Shown piece after piece: positions 33,860-42,483 of a stretch of DNA of 64,000 bases. Both the position numbers and the translations under genes were made by a program. Below the pieces are notes generated by a model. That model saw nothing but the letters and a program-made list of their open reading frames with translations. It did no database searches and was not told the origin of the DNA. Source of the DNA: Chloroflexota bacterium (GTDB lineage Bacteria > Chloroflexota > Anaerolineae > Anaerolineales > Villigracilaceae). The stretch spans positions 202,622 to 266,621 of the forward strand of contig JAJYLQ010000001.1 in assembly GCA_021787595.1 (NCBI GenBank), in the 5' to 3' direction. The number at the start of each line of letters is the position of its first letter. Position 1 is the first letter of the stretch.

Positions 33860-35693
33860 ATGGCGTAGCTGTTGCTTCCGGCGTCGAAGTTTCAGTTGGC
33901 GTTGATGTATCTGTGCTCGAAACTTCACCCTTTGGCGTTCCTGTCGGCTCGATGGTTGGCGTGAGACTCGGTGTGAGCAACGCTGACAATTGATCCTGCG
34001 CGTCCGTGCGCATCTGCGCGGTCATGTCCGACTCAGGCATCGAAAGCAAAGTCTGAAAATCTGAGATCGCATCGCCGAGACTGCCGCGCTTCACCTGGCT
34101 TTTCGCGCGCCAGTAAATTGCCAGCGCCTTCTGCGTATCGTTCGTCACTTTGGACATCGAAGTTTCGGCCTGCAAATAAGCGCTGCCGAATTCGCCCATC
34201 CGGTAAAAGGTCTGCGTCAGGCCGATCTCCGCATCGAACGAATCGGGGTAATACTGAAGCGCGTCCTGGAAGTTTGTCTGTGCGGTTACCAGATTCCCAA
34301 GTTGAAGATTCGAATTGCCGAGATCAACATACACCTGCCGCTGGGTCGGATCGAGAGCTAGCGCCTTGTCGAGCGCATCCATCGCCGGTTTATAAGCGCC
34401 GGTTCTGGCATACGCCTGTCCAAGCGTTGCATACGCGCTGCCGTCTTCCGGTTCGTAGATCAAATACGTTTCCAGCGGCTTGATGGCATCCTGATATTGT
34501 TCGTTCGCCACGTAGGCCTGACCAAGAATAAGATACGACGGCAGGAGAGTCACATCAATGCTGTTGGCTTTTTCAGCGGCAGCCAGGCCTTTGGCATTAT
34601 CGCCGTCCAAAATATAAGCCCGCGCATAAGCCATCTGCACCAGCGCCGAGTCCGGCATGAGCTGACTGGCTTTGATTAGATCAGGAAATGCCAATGTCGC
34701 GTTCTTGTGGTCGAGGTTGTAGTTGGCGCGGTCAAGATATGTATCGCCGTAGTTTGGATCATATTGAATGGCCAGCGCGTAAAGTGCGGATGGATCCTTG
34801 CTTGGATCAATGCACGTGCTGGCGCGTGCCAGTCCCAAATACGCGGGAGCGAACTGATCGTTGATCTTCAACGCGTTGTTGTAATATTCCAGGGCTGAAC
34901 GGCAGTCGCCTTTGAAGCGATAGGCCTCGGCGATGTAATAGGGAACATCCGCCGAAGTCGGCTCCGCGGTCGCAACCTGGTCCATTTCACTGATGAATTG
35001 ATCCCAGTTTCCCTGCTGGTAATACGTTCTCGCCGCATTATAAATATCCTGCGAAAGCGGCGAGCGCGGCGTGTTGACGTAAAGCGGTGTGGCCGTGTAT
35101 GAAACTCCAAACAGGATTGCCAGCGGAGTCGGCCCGGCGTGCGAGGCGGTCGCCTGCGGCGACGCGTTGATGAACGTTGGCGTGAGCGTAAACGTCGGCG
35201 ATGGGCCGGCAGTGTAAGAAACGCCGGCCGGGCGAAACGCGCTGGTGCGCGGGGTCACAAAACCGAAGATGACAATGCCGACGATGACCAGTCCCGCCAC
35301 CAGGACGCCAGCCAGCCGCGTCAACGGATTGGCAAATGCGGCGCGCAGGCCCTTTTCCTTTGGCCGTTCATGCGCCAGCAAAAGTTTCTCTTCCCACGCG
35401 CGCGGCCGGTTCAACGGAAACGGCTGGATGCCATCGTCGGGAGGCAAAGCTCCCAGCAGAACCAGGCCGCGTTTGGCGCTGCCATTTTCCGGGTCCAGTT
35501 TGAGCGCCGTTTGCAGACAATAGACGCGCTCCTTCGTCGTCTCGACCGCGGCGCTCAACCAGATCCAATACGTCGCGTTGTTCTGATCCGTCTTGAGCAG
35601 GCGCGTCAGGACATCCTTTGCGTGGGCCTTATCGCCGCGCCGCAGGGCGTCCACCGCGTCCTGGAACATGGAATCCAGTTCTTCATCCGCCAT
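33858..35693 (-). CDS. Membrane-anchored TPR-repeat protein
   Basis: This 611-residue protein has an N-terminal cytoplasmic TPR-like part (about 1-60, with KDVLTRLLKTDQNNATYWIW), one membrane helix (about 107-130), a Pro/Ser/Thr linker, and then about ten TPR units up to residue 560, such as AYATLGQAYARTGAYKPAMD. The tail after 570 is Thr/Pro-rich. TPR arrays scaffold protein complexes; partners are unknown. TACAAT lies 8 nt before the ATG, so the mRNA may be leaderless. Confidence 0.85.
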   Translation of the reverse strand: MADEELDSMFQDAVDALRRGDKAHAKDVLTRLLKTDQNNATYWIWLSAAVETTKERVYCLQTALKLDPENGSAKRGLVLLGALPPDDGIQPFPLNRPRAWEEKLLLAHERPKEKGLRAAFANPLTRLAGVLVAGLVIVGIVIFGFVTPRTSAFRPAGVSYTAGPSPTFTLTPTFINASPQATASHAGPTPLAILFGVSYTATPLYVNTPRSPLSQDIYNAARTYYQQGNWDQFISEMDQVATAEPTSADVPYYIAEAYRFKGDCRSALEYYNNALKINDQFAPAYLGLARASTCIDPSKDPSALYALAIQYDPNYGDTYLDRANYNLDHKNATLAFPDLIKASQLMPDSALVQMAYARAYILDGDNAKGLAAAEKANSIDVTLLPSYLILGQAYVANEQYQDAIKPLETYLIYEPEDGSAYATLGQAYARTGAYKPAMDALDKALALDPTQRQVYVDLGNSNLQLGNLVTAQTNFQDALQYYPDSFDAEIGLTQTFYRMGEFGSAYLQAETSMSKVTNDTQKALAIYWRAKSQVKRGSLGDAISDFQTLLSMPESDMTAQMRTDAQDQLSALLTPSLTPTIEPTGTPKGEVSSTDTSTPTETSTPEATATP

Positions 35694-35707
35694 CGTTGTT
35701 GATTGTA
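35694..35707 (-). promoter_or_regulatory. TACAAT box 8 nt before TPR gene start
   Basis: On the minus strand TACAAT (35702-35707), 8 nt, then the ATG at 35693. Leaderless candidate. Confidence 0.5.
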
Positions 35708-35741
35708 TTACAGGGCGGGTTGAATTCGCAATACAGATTTG

Positions 35742-36314
35742 TTATTCATGAAAGTCCTCGACTTGATACACGAGAACTTCCAGGTGTTTGCGGCGCCATG
35801 TGTCCGGTGCGGCGCCCATTTTGTAGCACAGGTTGTCGAGGAATTCTGCCTTGTCTGGAATCTTTTCCCAGACTTGCGGAAGAAAAGTTGCGCGGCGGAA
35901 ATTATCGCGCAGGATGATTCCGTCCATGTTTGGATGCAGTTTCGCGAGCAGGTCCCCGGCGTCGTTGTATTCGAGCCGCTCCGGGAGCGTGAGGCGGGAG
36001 ACCTCGACTTCGATTTGATCCAACTCTGACGGCGTGACCGGCGGAAAGCGCGGGTCTTCGAGCGCCGCGGCGACGGCGTGTTCGCGCACGTCCTGCGCCA
36101 GCGGCTGGTACGGTTCCAGCGCGCCGATGCAGCCGCGCAAGTCGCCGCGGATTGTCAGCGTGACGAACGACGCGCCGTCTTCCCTCAAGCGCGTTGTCAT
36201 GGATTTCAAATCCAGCGGCGGCAGCTTTTTGCCCCGCACGCCAAGCTCCATTGACTGGCGCGCAATACGAAGCAGGATTTGCTTTTCATCATCGGTCAAT
36301 TTGTCCGCGCCCAT
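35742..36314 (-). CDS. AMMECR1 family protein
   Basis: This 190-residue AMMECR1-domain protein shows the hallmark TIRGDLRGCIGALEPYQPLA near 54-73, then EDPRFPPVTPSELDQIEVEV and PNMDGIILRD. The family is widespread and its biochemical function unsettled; bacterial members often neighbour MEMO/dioxygenase-like genes. A DODA-type gene occurs in this window at 50146 but is not adjacent. Confidence 0.9.
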   Translation of the reverse strand: MGADKLTDDEKQILLRIARQSMELGVRGKKLPPLDLKSMTTRLREDGASFVTLTIRGDLRGCIGALEPYQPLAQDVREHAVAAALEDPRFPPVTPSELDQIEVEVSRLTLPERLEYNDAGDLLAKLHPNMDGIILRDNFRRATFLPQVWEKIPDKAEFLDNLCYKMGAAPDTWRRKHLEVLVYQVEDFHE

Positions 36315-36334
36315 TTTTCATGTCCTTCGAAAAT

Positions 36335-36820
36335 CTACTCTGCCAGCTTGTGATACAGGCGGTTGTGGTACACCAGCGGCTGGCCTTCTCCGATTCCGCG
36401 CGCCGCAAGGACCTCCGCAATGAACATTGTATTCGGGCCGACTTTTATGCTTTGCGTTACGCGGCAGTCGAACGAAGCCAAACCATTTTTGAGCAGCGGC
36501 GCGCCGGTTACGAGAGTCTCGGTTTCGAGGCCAGCCATTCGATTTTGGGATTCGGGCGTGCGCCCTGCGAAGCGGTCGGCAATTTCGTATTGATCGTAAG
36601 AAAGGAGGGTCACTCCGAAAGCCTGTGCGCGTTCGACCAGTTCGCGCGTGTGAGTATCGCCTTGCAATGAAATGATGATCAGCGGCGGGTCGAGCGAAAC
36701 CGATGTGAATGAATTGACCGTCATGCCGTGCTGTTCGCCTGCGTGTGCGGCCGTCACCACCGTCACGCCGGAAGTCCAGGCGCGCATGGCGGCGCGCAAT
36801 TGTTCGGGATTAAGCGCCAT
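36335..36820 (-). CDS. Flavin reductase domain protein
   Basis: This 161-residue flavin-reductase-like FMN-binding protein contains WTSGVTVVTAAHAGEQHGMT at the N-terminus, NSFTSVSLDPPLIIISLQGD, and YDQYEIADRFAG. It would reduce FMN with NAD(P)H, possibly for a two-component monooxygenase, though no oxygenase partner is adjacent. It is separated from AMMECR1 by 20 nt in the same direction. Confidence 0.88.
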   Translation of the reverse strand: MALNPEQLRAAMRAWTSGVTVVTAAHAGEQHGMTVNSFTSVSLDPPLIIISLQGDTHTRELVERAQAFGVTLLSYDQYEIADRFAGRTPESQNRMAGLETETLVTGAPLLKNGLASFDCRVTQSIKVGPNTMFIAEVLAARGIGEGQPLVYHNRLYHKLAE

Positions 36821-37000
36821 TGTGTGTCTCCGTGTAATTTCATCATAATTGCGAGGGGAGGCAGCGTCAAGATGGCTAATGCGCGGAAAATTCCGGACTT
36901 GGGTTTAAGTGACAGACATCGTTTGTGCGATTCGGGAAAGAACTCTGTGGTTTAATAGACCTGTTAGACTATTTAGACCTGTAAAACCTGGAGACCTTTC

Positions 37001-38338
37001 ATGCCCGAAGCTACATTCCATTTTCCGCGCGGATTTTTATGGGGCACTGCCACCGCGGCGCATCAAGTCGAAGGCAACAACACCAACAATCAATGGTGGA
37101 AGTGGGAGCAGGATGGACACACGCTGGCAAAGTCGGGGCCGGCCTGCGACTGGTGGGGCGGACGCTGGCGCGAGGATTTCGACCGCGCCGCCGAGGCGGG
37201 CCAGAACGCGCACCGCTTTTCTGTCGAGTGGAGCCGCATCCAGCCCGCGCCTGATAAATGGGATGAAGATGCGCTGGAAAAATATCGCGCGATGCTGCGC
37301 GGTTTGCATGAGCGCGGCCTGACGCCGATGGTCACGCTCCATCATTTCACCGATCCGCTTTGGCTGACAGACCCTTCGGTCGCAGGGCGCGGCTGGGAAT
37401 CAGAAGACATCGTTCCGTTGTTCGAGAAATTTGTCCGCAAGACAGTGGACGCGCTCAAAGAATATTGCACATTATGGTGCACGATCAATGAGCCGAATGT
37501 TTATGCATTAAGTGGGTACCTCACCGGCGACTTTCCGCCCGGCGTCAATGATCTCAAACGCGCCATTCAAGTTGAAGCCAACATGGTACGCGCCCACGTC
37601 GCCGCGTATCATGCCATTCATCAAGTCCAGATGGAATCACGCGTCGGCTATGCCTTGCACTATCGCCCAATGGTAGCGAAGAATAAATGGTCGCCGTTGG
37701 ATGCGCTGATGCGGAGCATCCGTTACGAGGGACTCAACATGGCGTTCCCGTCCGCCATCAGCACAGGCGTGTTGAAGTCGCCGGTCATGAAGGTCAATAT
37801 TCCCGAAGCCAAAAACGCGCAGGATTATTTCGGTCTCAACTATTATTCGAGGGACACGATTTGGTTCAACATCCGCAAAGCCAATGAGTTATTCACGGAC
37901 AGCGGTTTTGCAGACGACGCGGATTTCAGCGACGGCAATTACATTGCCAACGTGCCCGAAGGTTTTTATGATTCGATCAAATGGGCGGTGCGGACGTATC
38001 CGAACACGCCCATCCTCGTGACCGAAAACGGGATCGAGTGCGCTGATGATCACATTCGTCCGCGCTATCTTGCGCAGCACATTCATCAGATGTGGCGCGC
38101 GGTGAATTTCAATTGGCCAGTCAAGGGATATTTCCACTGGTCGCTGGTGGACAACTTCGAATGGGAGCGCGGCTGGTCTCAGCGCTTCGGACTTTGGGCC
38201 CTGGACCCGGAGACTCAGAAACGCACCCGGCGCCCCAGCGCGGACCTGTATGCGGCCATCTGCAAAGAGAACGGACTCTCGTCTGAGATGGTGTCCAAGT
38301 ATTGCCCAGAAGTATTCGAAAAGATATTTCCCTCATAG
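37001..38338 (+). CDS. Beta-glucosidase/galactosidase, glycoside hydrolase family 1
   Basis: This 445-residue GH1 enzyme shows FPRGFLWGTATAAHQVEG at the N-terminus, acid/base E164 in TINEPN and nucleophile E342 in VTENGIE. HFTDPLWL and HWSLVDNFEWERGW complete the glycone site. There is no signal peptide, so it acts on imported disaccharides in the cytoplasm. A GGAGA site precedes the ATG. Length is normal; the exact sugar specificity cannot be read. Confidence 0.95.
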   Translation: MPEATFHFPRGFLWGTATAAHQVEGNNTNNQWWKWEQDGHTLAKSGPACDWWGGRWREDFDRAAEAGQNAHRFSVEWSRIQPAPDKWDEDALEKYRAMLRGLHERGLTPMVTLHHFTDPLWLTDPSVAGRGWESEDIVPLFEKFVRKTVDALKEYCTLWCTINEPNVYALSGYLTGDFPPGVNDLKRAIQVEANMVRAHVAAYHAIHQVQMESRVGYALHYRPMVAKNKWSPLDALMRSIRYEGLNMAFPSAISTGVLKSPVMKVNIPEAKNAQDYFGLNYYSRDTIWFNIRKANELFTDSGFADDADFSDGNYIANVPEGFYDSIKWAVRTYPNTPILVTENGIECADDHIRPRYLAQHIHQMWRAVNFNWPVKGYFHWSLVDNFEWERGWSQRFGLWALDPETQKRTRRPSADLYAAICKENGLSSEMVSKYCPEVFEKIFPS

Positions 38339-38341
38339 ACC

Positions 38342-38390
38342 GTGGACGGTGGACCATGGACGGTCAACGGTTACAGTCCACCGTCATTTT
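38342..38390. repeat. GTGGACGGT palindromic repeat after GH1 gene
   Basis: GTGGACGGTGGACCATGGAC and GGTTACAGTCCACCGTC form an imperfect hairpin between the GH1 and GNAT genes. No T-tract. Confidence 0.5.
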
Positions 38391-38397
38391 CCGCATC

Positions 38398-39288
38398 ATG
38401 AAATTTAGTTTTTCTTCCCCACAAGTCGTTTGCCGCCCCGCCCTGCCGCTCGATCGCGCCGATGTTTTCGAGTTCACCAAATTCATCTGGGAAGGACACG
38501 ATTACATCCGATACGTTTGGGACGAATGGTTCGCCGATCCGCATGGCTTATTGGCCGTTGCCGAGTACGGCGGACGCGCAGTTGGCATGGCAAAAATCAC
38601 GCTGGTTTCAAAGGGCCAGTGGTGGCTTGAAGGCTTTCGCGTCGACCCGAAGGTGCAGGGCTTGAAGGTTGGTTCGCGCATTCATGAATATGTCAATGGT
38701 TGGTGGGACGAATATGGCGATGGCACAGTCCGATTGATGACCAGTTCGGAACGCGTTCAGGTTCACCATTTATCTGAACGAACCGGCTTTATCAAGGTGG
38801 GCGAGGTGAACAGTTATTCCGCCCCGGCGCTCGATGAAAGGACAGATTCGTTTTCACCCGTTCGTCCTGATGAACTCAACACCGCTTTGGACTTTGCGAC
38901 TGCCAGCGGGCCTTATCAACTCGATCACAGCCTGATGGACATCGGCTGGACACAAGCCGCGCTCGATGGGATTTTCATGAAGCAGTTGATCGTCGAAGAA
39001 AAGGTTTTTTGGTGGCGCGGGCGGGATGGATTGTTCATCAAATGGGATGACGAGGATGAGGATGGCAATACAGTCCTTGGCGTCAGCCTGCCCGCCTGCA
39101 GGCTTGAATTTCTGCCTGAACTTTTGACGGACCTCCGCCGCTTCGCATTTGCAAAAAACCGTGTATCTGTTTTCGGAATTGTTTATGTCAACCCACGAAT
39201 TGAATTTGCGCTGAAGAAAGCAGGCTTTCGTTCGTCCTGGGATTCGACAGCCTATATTTATGAGCGGCGCCATCCTGAACGGCCATGA
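38398..39288 (+). CDS. GNAT family N-acetyltransferase
   Basis: This 296-residue protein has an N-terminal GNAT domain: AVAEYGGRAVGMAKITLV is strand 4, WWLEGFRVDPKVQGLKVGSR is the acetyl-CoA loop region, and TSSERVQVHHLSERTGF follows. The C-terminal half is a second, more divergent unit ending in NPRIEFALKKAGFRSSWDS, like a second GNAT fold. The substrate is unknown. It overlaps the APH-like gene by 4 nt, so they are coupled and may modify related small molecules. Confidence 0.8.
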   Translation: MKFSFSSPQVVCRPALPLDRADVFEFTKFIWEGHDYIRYVWDEWFADPHGLLAVAEYGGRAVGMAKITLVSKGQWWLEGFRVDPKVQGLKVGSRIHEYVNGWWDEYGDGTVRLMTSSERVQVHHLSERTGFIKVGEVNSYSAPALDERTDSFSPVRPDELNTALDFATASGPYQLDHSLMDIGWTQAALDGIFMKQLIVEEKVFWWRGRDGLFIKWDDEDEDGNTVLGVSLPACRLEFLPELLTDLRRFAFAKNRVSVFGIVYVNPRIEFALKKAGFRSSWDSTAYIYERRHPERP

Positions 39289-40196
39289 GGCTCGATCTTC
39301 CATCTGATTTCGTTCAGACCATTCGAAATACATTCGCCGAGGATGGATATGGATTCCTAAATGATTTGCCGGCATTGGTGGATGAAGCCGCACGTCGCTG
39401 GAATCTGAAAGACATTCAACCGGTTTCCAATCTCTCTTATAACTTTGTCGCGTTTGCAACCCGCCCTGAGCAGAGGTCGAAGGGCAATGTCGTTCTCAAA
39501 ATCGGCGTTCCGAATCGCGAACTGACCAGCGAGATGGCCGCGCTGCGTTTCTTCGATGGCAAGGGCGCAGTCCGCCTGCTGGGAGCAGACGAAGCGCGCG
39601 GCATGTTCCTGATGGAACGCGTCCAGCCGGGCGAAATGCTGGCGTCGCTCGATGACGATGAAGCGGCCACTTACATTGCGGCGGAGGTGATGTTGAATCT
39701 CCGGCGGCCCGCGCCGATGGAAGGCGCGTTCATCAACCTGTCAGACTGGTTCAAAGGCTTCGAGAAACTGCGCGCCCGCTTCGAGGGCGGGACGGGTCCG
39801 CTTGAGAAAAGCCTGGTCGAGAGGGCAGAACGGGCTGTTCGCGAATTTTTCAGCGAGGAGTACGCGCCGATGCTCATCCACGGCGATTTGCATCACTTCA
39901 ACATCCTTTCATCGAAGGACCGTTGGCTGGCGATTGACCCAAAAGGCGTGATCGGTCCCGCCGCGTACGAGGTCGGGCCGTTGCTTATCAATCCGTGGGG
40001 CAATGGAACAAAAATATCGCAGCACACGGAAAGGCGGATTGCGATTTTATCGGAGCGGCTTGGCTTTGAGCGCGAACGAATCCTGGAATGGGGATTGGCA
40101 CATGCGGTCCTTTCGGCCTGGTGGAGTTTGGATGACAACATGGACTGGACATTTGCGATGGCATGTGCCGGAATCTTTTCAGAGATAAGGCCATAA
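39285..40196 (+). CDS. APH/streptomycin-kinase-like phosphotransferase with in-frame repeat
   Basis: This 303-residue kinase is of the aminoglycoside/hydroxyurea phosphotransferase type. Brenner motif MLIHGDLHHFNIL carries the catalytic D and N, and AIDPKGVIGPAAYE carries the metal-binding D. An eight-residue insert, RPEQRSKG (about 60-67), lies between SYNFVAFAT and NVVLKIGVPN and is encoded by a palindromic element. Family members modify antibiotics or small metabolites; true substrate unknown. Coupled to the GNAT gene. Confidence 0.85.
   Translation: MRLDLPSDFVQTIRNTFAEDGYGFLNDLPALVDEAARRWNLKDIQPVSNLSYNFVAFATRPEQRSKGNVVLKIGVPNRELTSEMAALRFFDGKGAVRLLGADEARGMFLMERVQPGEMLASLDDDEAATYIAAEVMLNLRRPAPMEGAFINLSDWFKGFEKLRARFEGGTGPLEKSLVERAERAVREFFSEEYAPMLIHGDLHHFNILSSKDRWLAIDPKGVIGPAAYEVGPLLINPWGNGTKISQHTERRIAILSERLGFERERILEWGLAHAVLSAWWSLDDNMDWTFAMACAGIFSEIRP
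39462..39485 (+). repeat. In-frame palindromic element inside APH-like gene
   Basis: CGCCCTGAGC-AGAG-GTCGAAGGGC is 24 nt (8 codons) and shares its two arms with the element in the thiolase gene (63194-63220). Removing it would restore a family-like alignment in the beta-strand loop. Confidence 0.6.
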
Positions 40197-40202
40197 AACA
40201 CA

Positions 40203-40226
40203 ACAGTCCCGCGAACGCGGGACTGT
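40203..40226 (-). terminator. 11 bp hairpin between APH gene and small membrane protein gene
   Basis: ACAGTCCCGCG (40203-40213) pairs with CGCGGGACTGT (40216-40226). On the minus strand it is followed by TTGTGTTTTAT, a weak U-rich tail; on the plus strand an A-tract follows after 4 nt. It likely ends the 52-residue gene and possibly both convergent genes. Confidence 0.6.
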
Positions 40227-40245
40227 CTGTAAAAAATAACGCGGT

Positions 40246-40404
40246 TTACATGCCGAGGAAGGTAAAGACCGCCACACCGAGAGCCAGCAATGCGCCTATG
40301 TAATTAATCGGCGCGGCCATCAGCGAAGGCACAAATGCGCCAAGTCCGTACCACAAGAAGAAAAGAACCAGACACCAGTTAGCGATCTTATTCTGCATTT
40401 TCAT
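40246..40404 (-). CDS. 52-residue membrane protein, FVPSL family
   Basis: This small gene has a strong ribosome-binding site (AAAGGAG 8 nt before the ATG). The protein has two hydrophobic helices (about 9-24 and 33-51) separated by GAFVPSLMAAPINYIG. The motif FVPSL followed by a Tyr, 8-9 residues later, is shared with the 56-residue protein at 54434. It resembles no family I can name. A hairpin follows the stop. Coding is supported by the ribosome-binding site, the clean hydrophobic pattern and the paralog. Confidence 0.7.
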   Translation of the reverse strand: MKMQNKIANWCLVLFFLWYGLGAFVPSLMAAPINYIGALLALGVAVFTFLGM

Positions 40405-40499
40405 TTGACACTCTCCTTTGGCGAAAGGGTTTGACTGTCCAAATCGGGCAGTTCTATCTAATTAACCCTGCTTTGAAGCGGGGGATACGTGCTGCGTGG

Positions 40500-40561
40500 T
40501 ACAATCAAAAAGACATTTCTCTGAGTCGCAGCCTGCCGCGACCGACTGCGGGAGGCTTTTT
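40500..40561 (+). promoter_or_regulatory. Promoter and putative attenuator before ABC exporter
   Basis: A TACAAT box (40500-40505) precedes a short leader. AGCCTGCCGC (40530-40539) and GCGGGAGGCT (40548-40557) form a 10 bp stem with one mismatch, followed by TTTTT (40557-40561), 7 nt before the ATG. An alternative stem, GTCGC (40525-40529) with GCGAC (40538-40542), would disrupt it. This is the layout of a terminator/antiterminator switch. Confidence 0.55.
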
Positions 40562-40568
40562 ACGCCCC

Positions 40569-42401
40569 ATGACGACCCTCACTGCCCCTGCCGAATTCAC
40601 TCTTACCCGTAAATCCACTGAACGCACCCAAGGCCCAGCCCGCTGGATCTGGTCACATGCCATGCGCTACTGGCCGATCCTGCTGATACTGGTGATTGGC
40701 GCGATCGGCAATGCCGCGCTGGCCTCCGCCGTGCCGGTGCTGGTGGGCAATGCTTTCAATGACATGCTCACCTGTGCTGCCTGCGGCACTGGCGCAGGCA
40801 AGCTCAACCCGGCTTTGGCCATTTTGATTCCGCTGGCATTGATCCTCGGTGCTTCGCAGATCGTGCGCGGCGTCCTGCAATTTGGGCGCAACTTCGGCGC
40901 GGAATTGATGGCCCAGCGCATCGAACGCGATATCCGCGACGGGCTTTACGTTTCGCTGCTCGGCAAGAGCATGACGTTCCACAACCTGCAGCCGGTTGGC
41001 GACACGATGGCGCGCGCAACCAACGACGTGCGCGAAGTCAACTTCATGTTCAGCCCGGGCGCGAACCTCGTCATTGGTTCAGGATTGTTCATCATCATCC
41101 CGTTCTTCGTGATCCCACAATACAGCCCCGCGCTTCTGCTCACACCCGTCTTGTTCTGCATCGGTTATTTCGTTTCATTGTGGCATTATCTCAAAACGAT
41201 GTCTCCGGTCACGGACGATGTGCGCCAGACCTTTGGAGAGATGAACACGCACCTCTCGGAGACGCTGGACGGCGTCGAGATCATGAAAGGCGCGGCGCAG
41301 GAAGTCGCCGAGACCGAAACCTTCGTCACCCACGCGCGGCGCGTGCGCGATGCTTTTGTGCAACAAGGCGACATCGAAGCGCGCTTCATCCCGAACCTGC
41401 TGATGGGACTCGTCTATGCGGGCGGGCTTTTCCACGCGCTGATTCTGTTCCGCGCCGGGACGATCAACATCGGCGATGTGGTTGCATACTTCGGCCTGCT
41501 CCGCATGTTGGAATTCCCAACCTTTTCATCCGCCATGGCATACACGCAGATTTCACTGGGGATTTCCGGCGCGCGCCGGATTTTGGAATTGATCAACCTC
41601 GAAACGAATCTCGATCAAAACGCGTCGGGCCGGACTTCGACCATGCGCGGCGAAATCGAATTTCGCGGCGTCTCGTTTGCATACCCTCACCCCATTCCCT
41701 CTCCCAGTGGGAGAGGGGCAAGAGGTGAGGGCGAAGAAGTCCTTCAGGATATTTCCTTCCACGTCAAACCCGGACAGACCGTTGCCCTCGTCGGGCAGAC
41801 AGGCGCGGGCAAAACATCCCTCGTCCGATTGATCAACCGCACGTATGACACCACGCACGGGCAGGTTTTCGTAGATGGCGTGGATGTCCGCGATTGGAAT
41901 CTCGCCTCGCTTCGTTCGCAAATCTCGATGATCGAGCAGGATATCTTTTTGTTCTCGCGCTCCATCAGCGACAACATTGCCTTTGGCAAACCCGGCGCAA
42001 CACGCGAAGAAGTTTTATACGCCGCGAACGGCGCGCAGGCGCACGAGTTCATCGAAACGTTCGATCAGGGTTACGAAACCGTCATCGGTGAGCGCGGCGT
42101 GACTCTGTCGGGAGGCCAGCGTCAACGTCTGGCGCTGGCACGCGCCTTTTTAACGGATCCCCGCATCCTCATCCTGGATGATTCGACTTCGGCCATTGAT
42201 TCCGCCACCGAAGATAAAATCCAACGCGCAATTGCAAATGCTGCCAAAGGCCGCACAACGATCCTCATCACGCATCGTCTGTCGCAAATCCGCTGGGCTG
42301 ATCTCATCCTCGTCCTGCGAAAAGGAAAAATCGCCGCCATGGGCACGCACGATGAATTGATGAAAACGTCCGAGGCGTATTCGAGAATATTTAGAGAATG
42401 A
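40569..42401 (+). CDS. ABC exporter half-transporter with degenerate ATP site and in-frame repeat
   Basis: This 610-residue type IV ABC exporter has a six-helix membrane domain (about 30-345) and a nucleotide-binding domain with Walker A GQTGAGKTS, signature LSGGQRQRLALARA and Walker B LILDDS. The Walker B ends in D where the catalytic E is usual, as in one half of heterodimeric exporters. Residues about 373-388 (HPIPSPSGRGARGEGE) are an insert encoded by a palindrome between SFAYP and EVLQDISF. It pairs with the next gene, whose Walker B is canonical. The start has no Shine-Dalgarno. Confidence 0.92.
   Translation: MTTLTAPAEFTLTRKSTERTQGPARWIWSHAMRYWPILLILVIGAIGNAALASAVPVLVGNAFNDMLTCAACGTGAGKLNPALAILIPLALILGASQIVRGVLQFGRNFGAELMAQRIERDIRDGLYVSLLGKSMTFHNLQPVGDTMARATNDVREVNFMFSPGANLVIGSGLFIIIPFFVIPQYSPALLLTPVLFCIGYFVSLWHYLKTMSPVTDDVRQTFGEMNTHLSETLDGVEIMKGAAQEVAETETFVTHARRVRDAFVQQGDIEARFIPNLLMGLVYAGGLFHALILFRAGTINIGDVVAYFGLLRMLEFPTFSSAMAYTQISLGISGARRILELINLETNLDQNASGRTSTMRGEIEFRGVSFAYPHPIPSPSGRGARGEGEEVLQDISFHVKPGQTVALVGQTGAGKTSLVRLINRTYDTTHGQVFVDGVDVRDWNLASLRSQISMIEQDIFLFSRSISDNIAFGKPGATREEVLYAANGAQAHEFIETFDQGYETVIGERGVTLSGGQRQRLALARAFLTDPRILILDDSTSAIDSATEDKIQRAIANAAKGRTTILITHRLSQIRWADLILVLRKGKIAAMGTHDELMKTSEAYSRIFRE
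41684..41731 (+). repeat. In-frame palindromic element inside ABC exporter gene
   Basis: The 48 nt element begins CCCTCACCCC and ends GGTGAGGG, with a central CTCTCCC-AGT-GGGAGAG stem. It adds 16 codons at the start of the ATPase domain without breaking the frame. Same family as 58185, 61294 and 63897. Confidence 0.8.
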
Positions 42402-42407
42402 ATTGCA

Positions 42408-42460
42408 GGGGCGCAGCAGGACGAGCTTTCGCCTGAATCTTTATGACTTCGCTGCGCCCC
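42408..42460. repeat. GGGGCGCAGC/GCTGCGCCCC palindrome between ABC genes
   Basis: Perfect 10 nt arms at 42408-42417 and 42451-42460 enclose a 33 nt loop, in the 82 bp gap between the two exporter genes. Confidence 0.6.
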
Positions 42461-42483
42461 CTACCGCCCCTACCGGAGATATC

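Noticed and set aside
24014..35700. tRNA or other structured RNA genes in gaps
   Set aside because: I looked for cloverleaf T-loop strings (GGTTCGAATCC-like) in the intergenic gaps and found none; hairpins seen there are repeat families.
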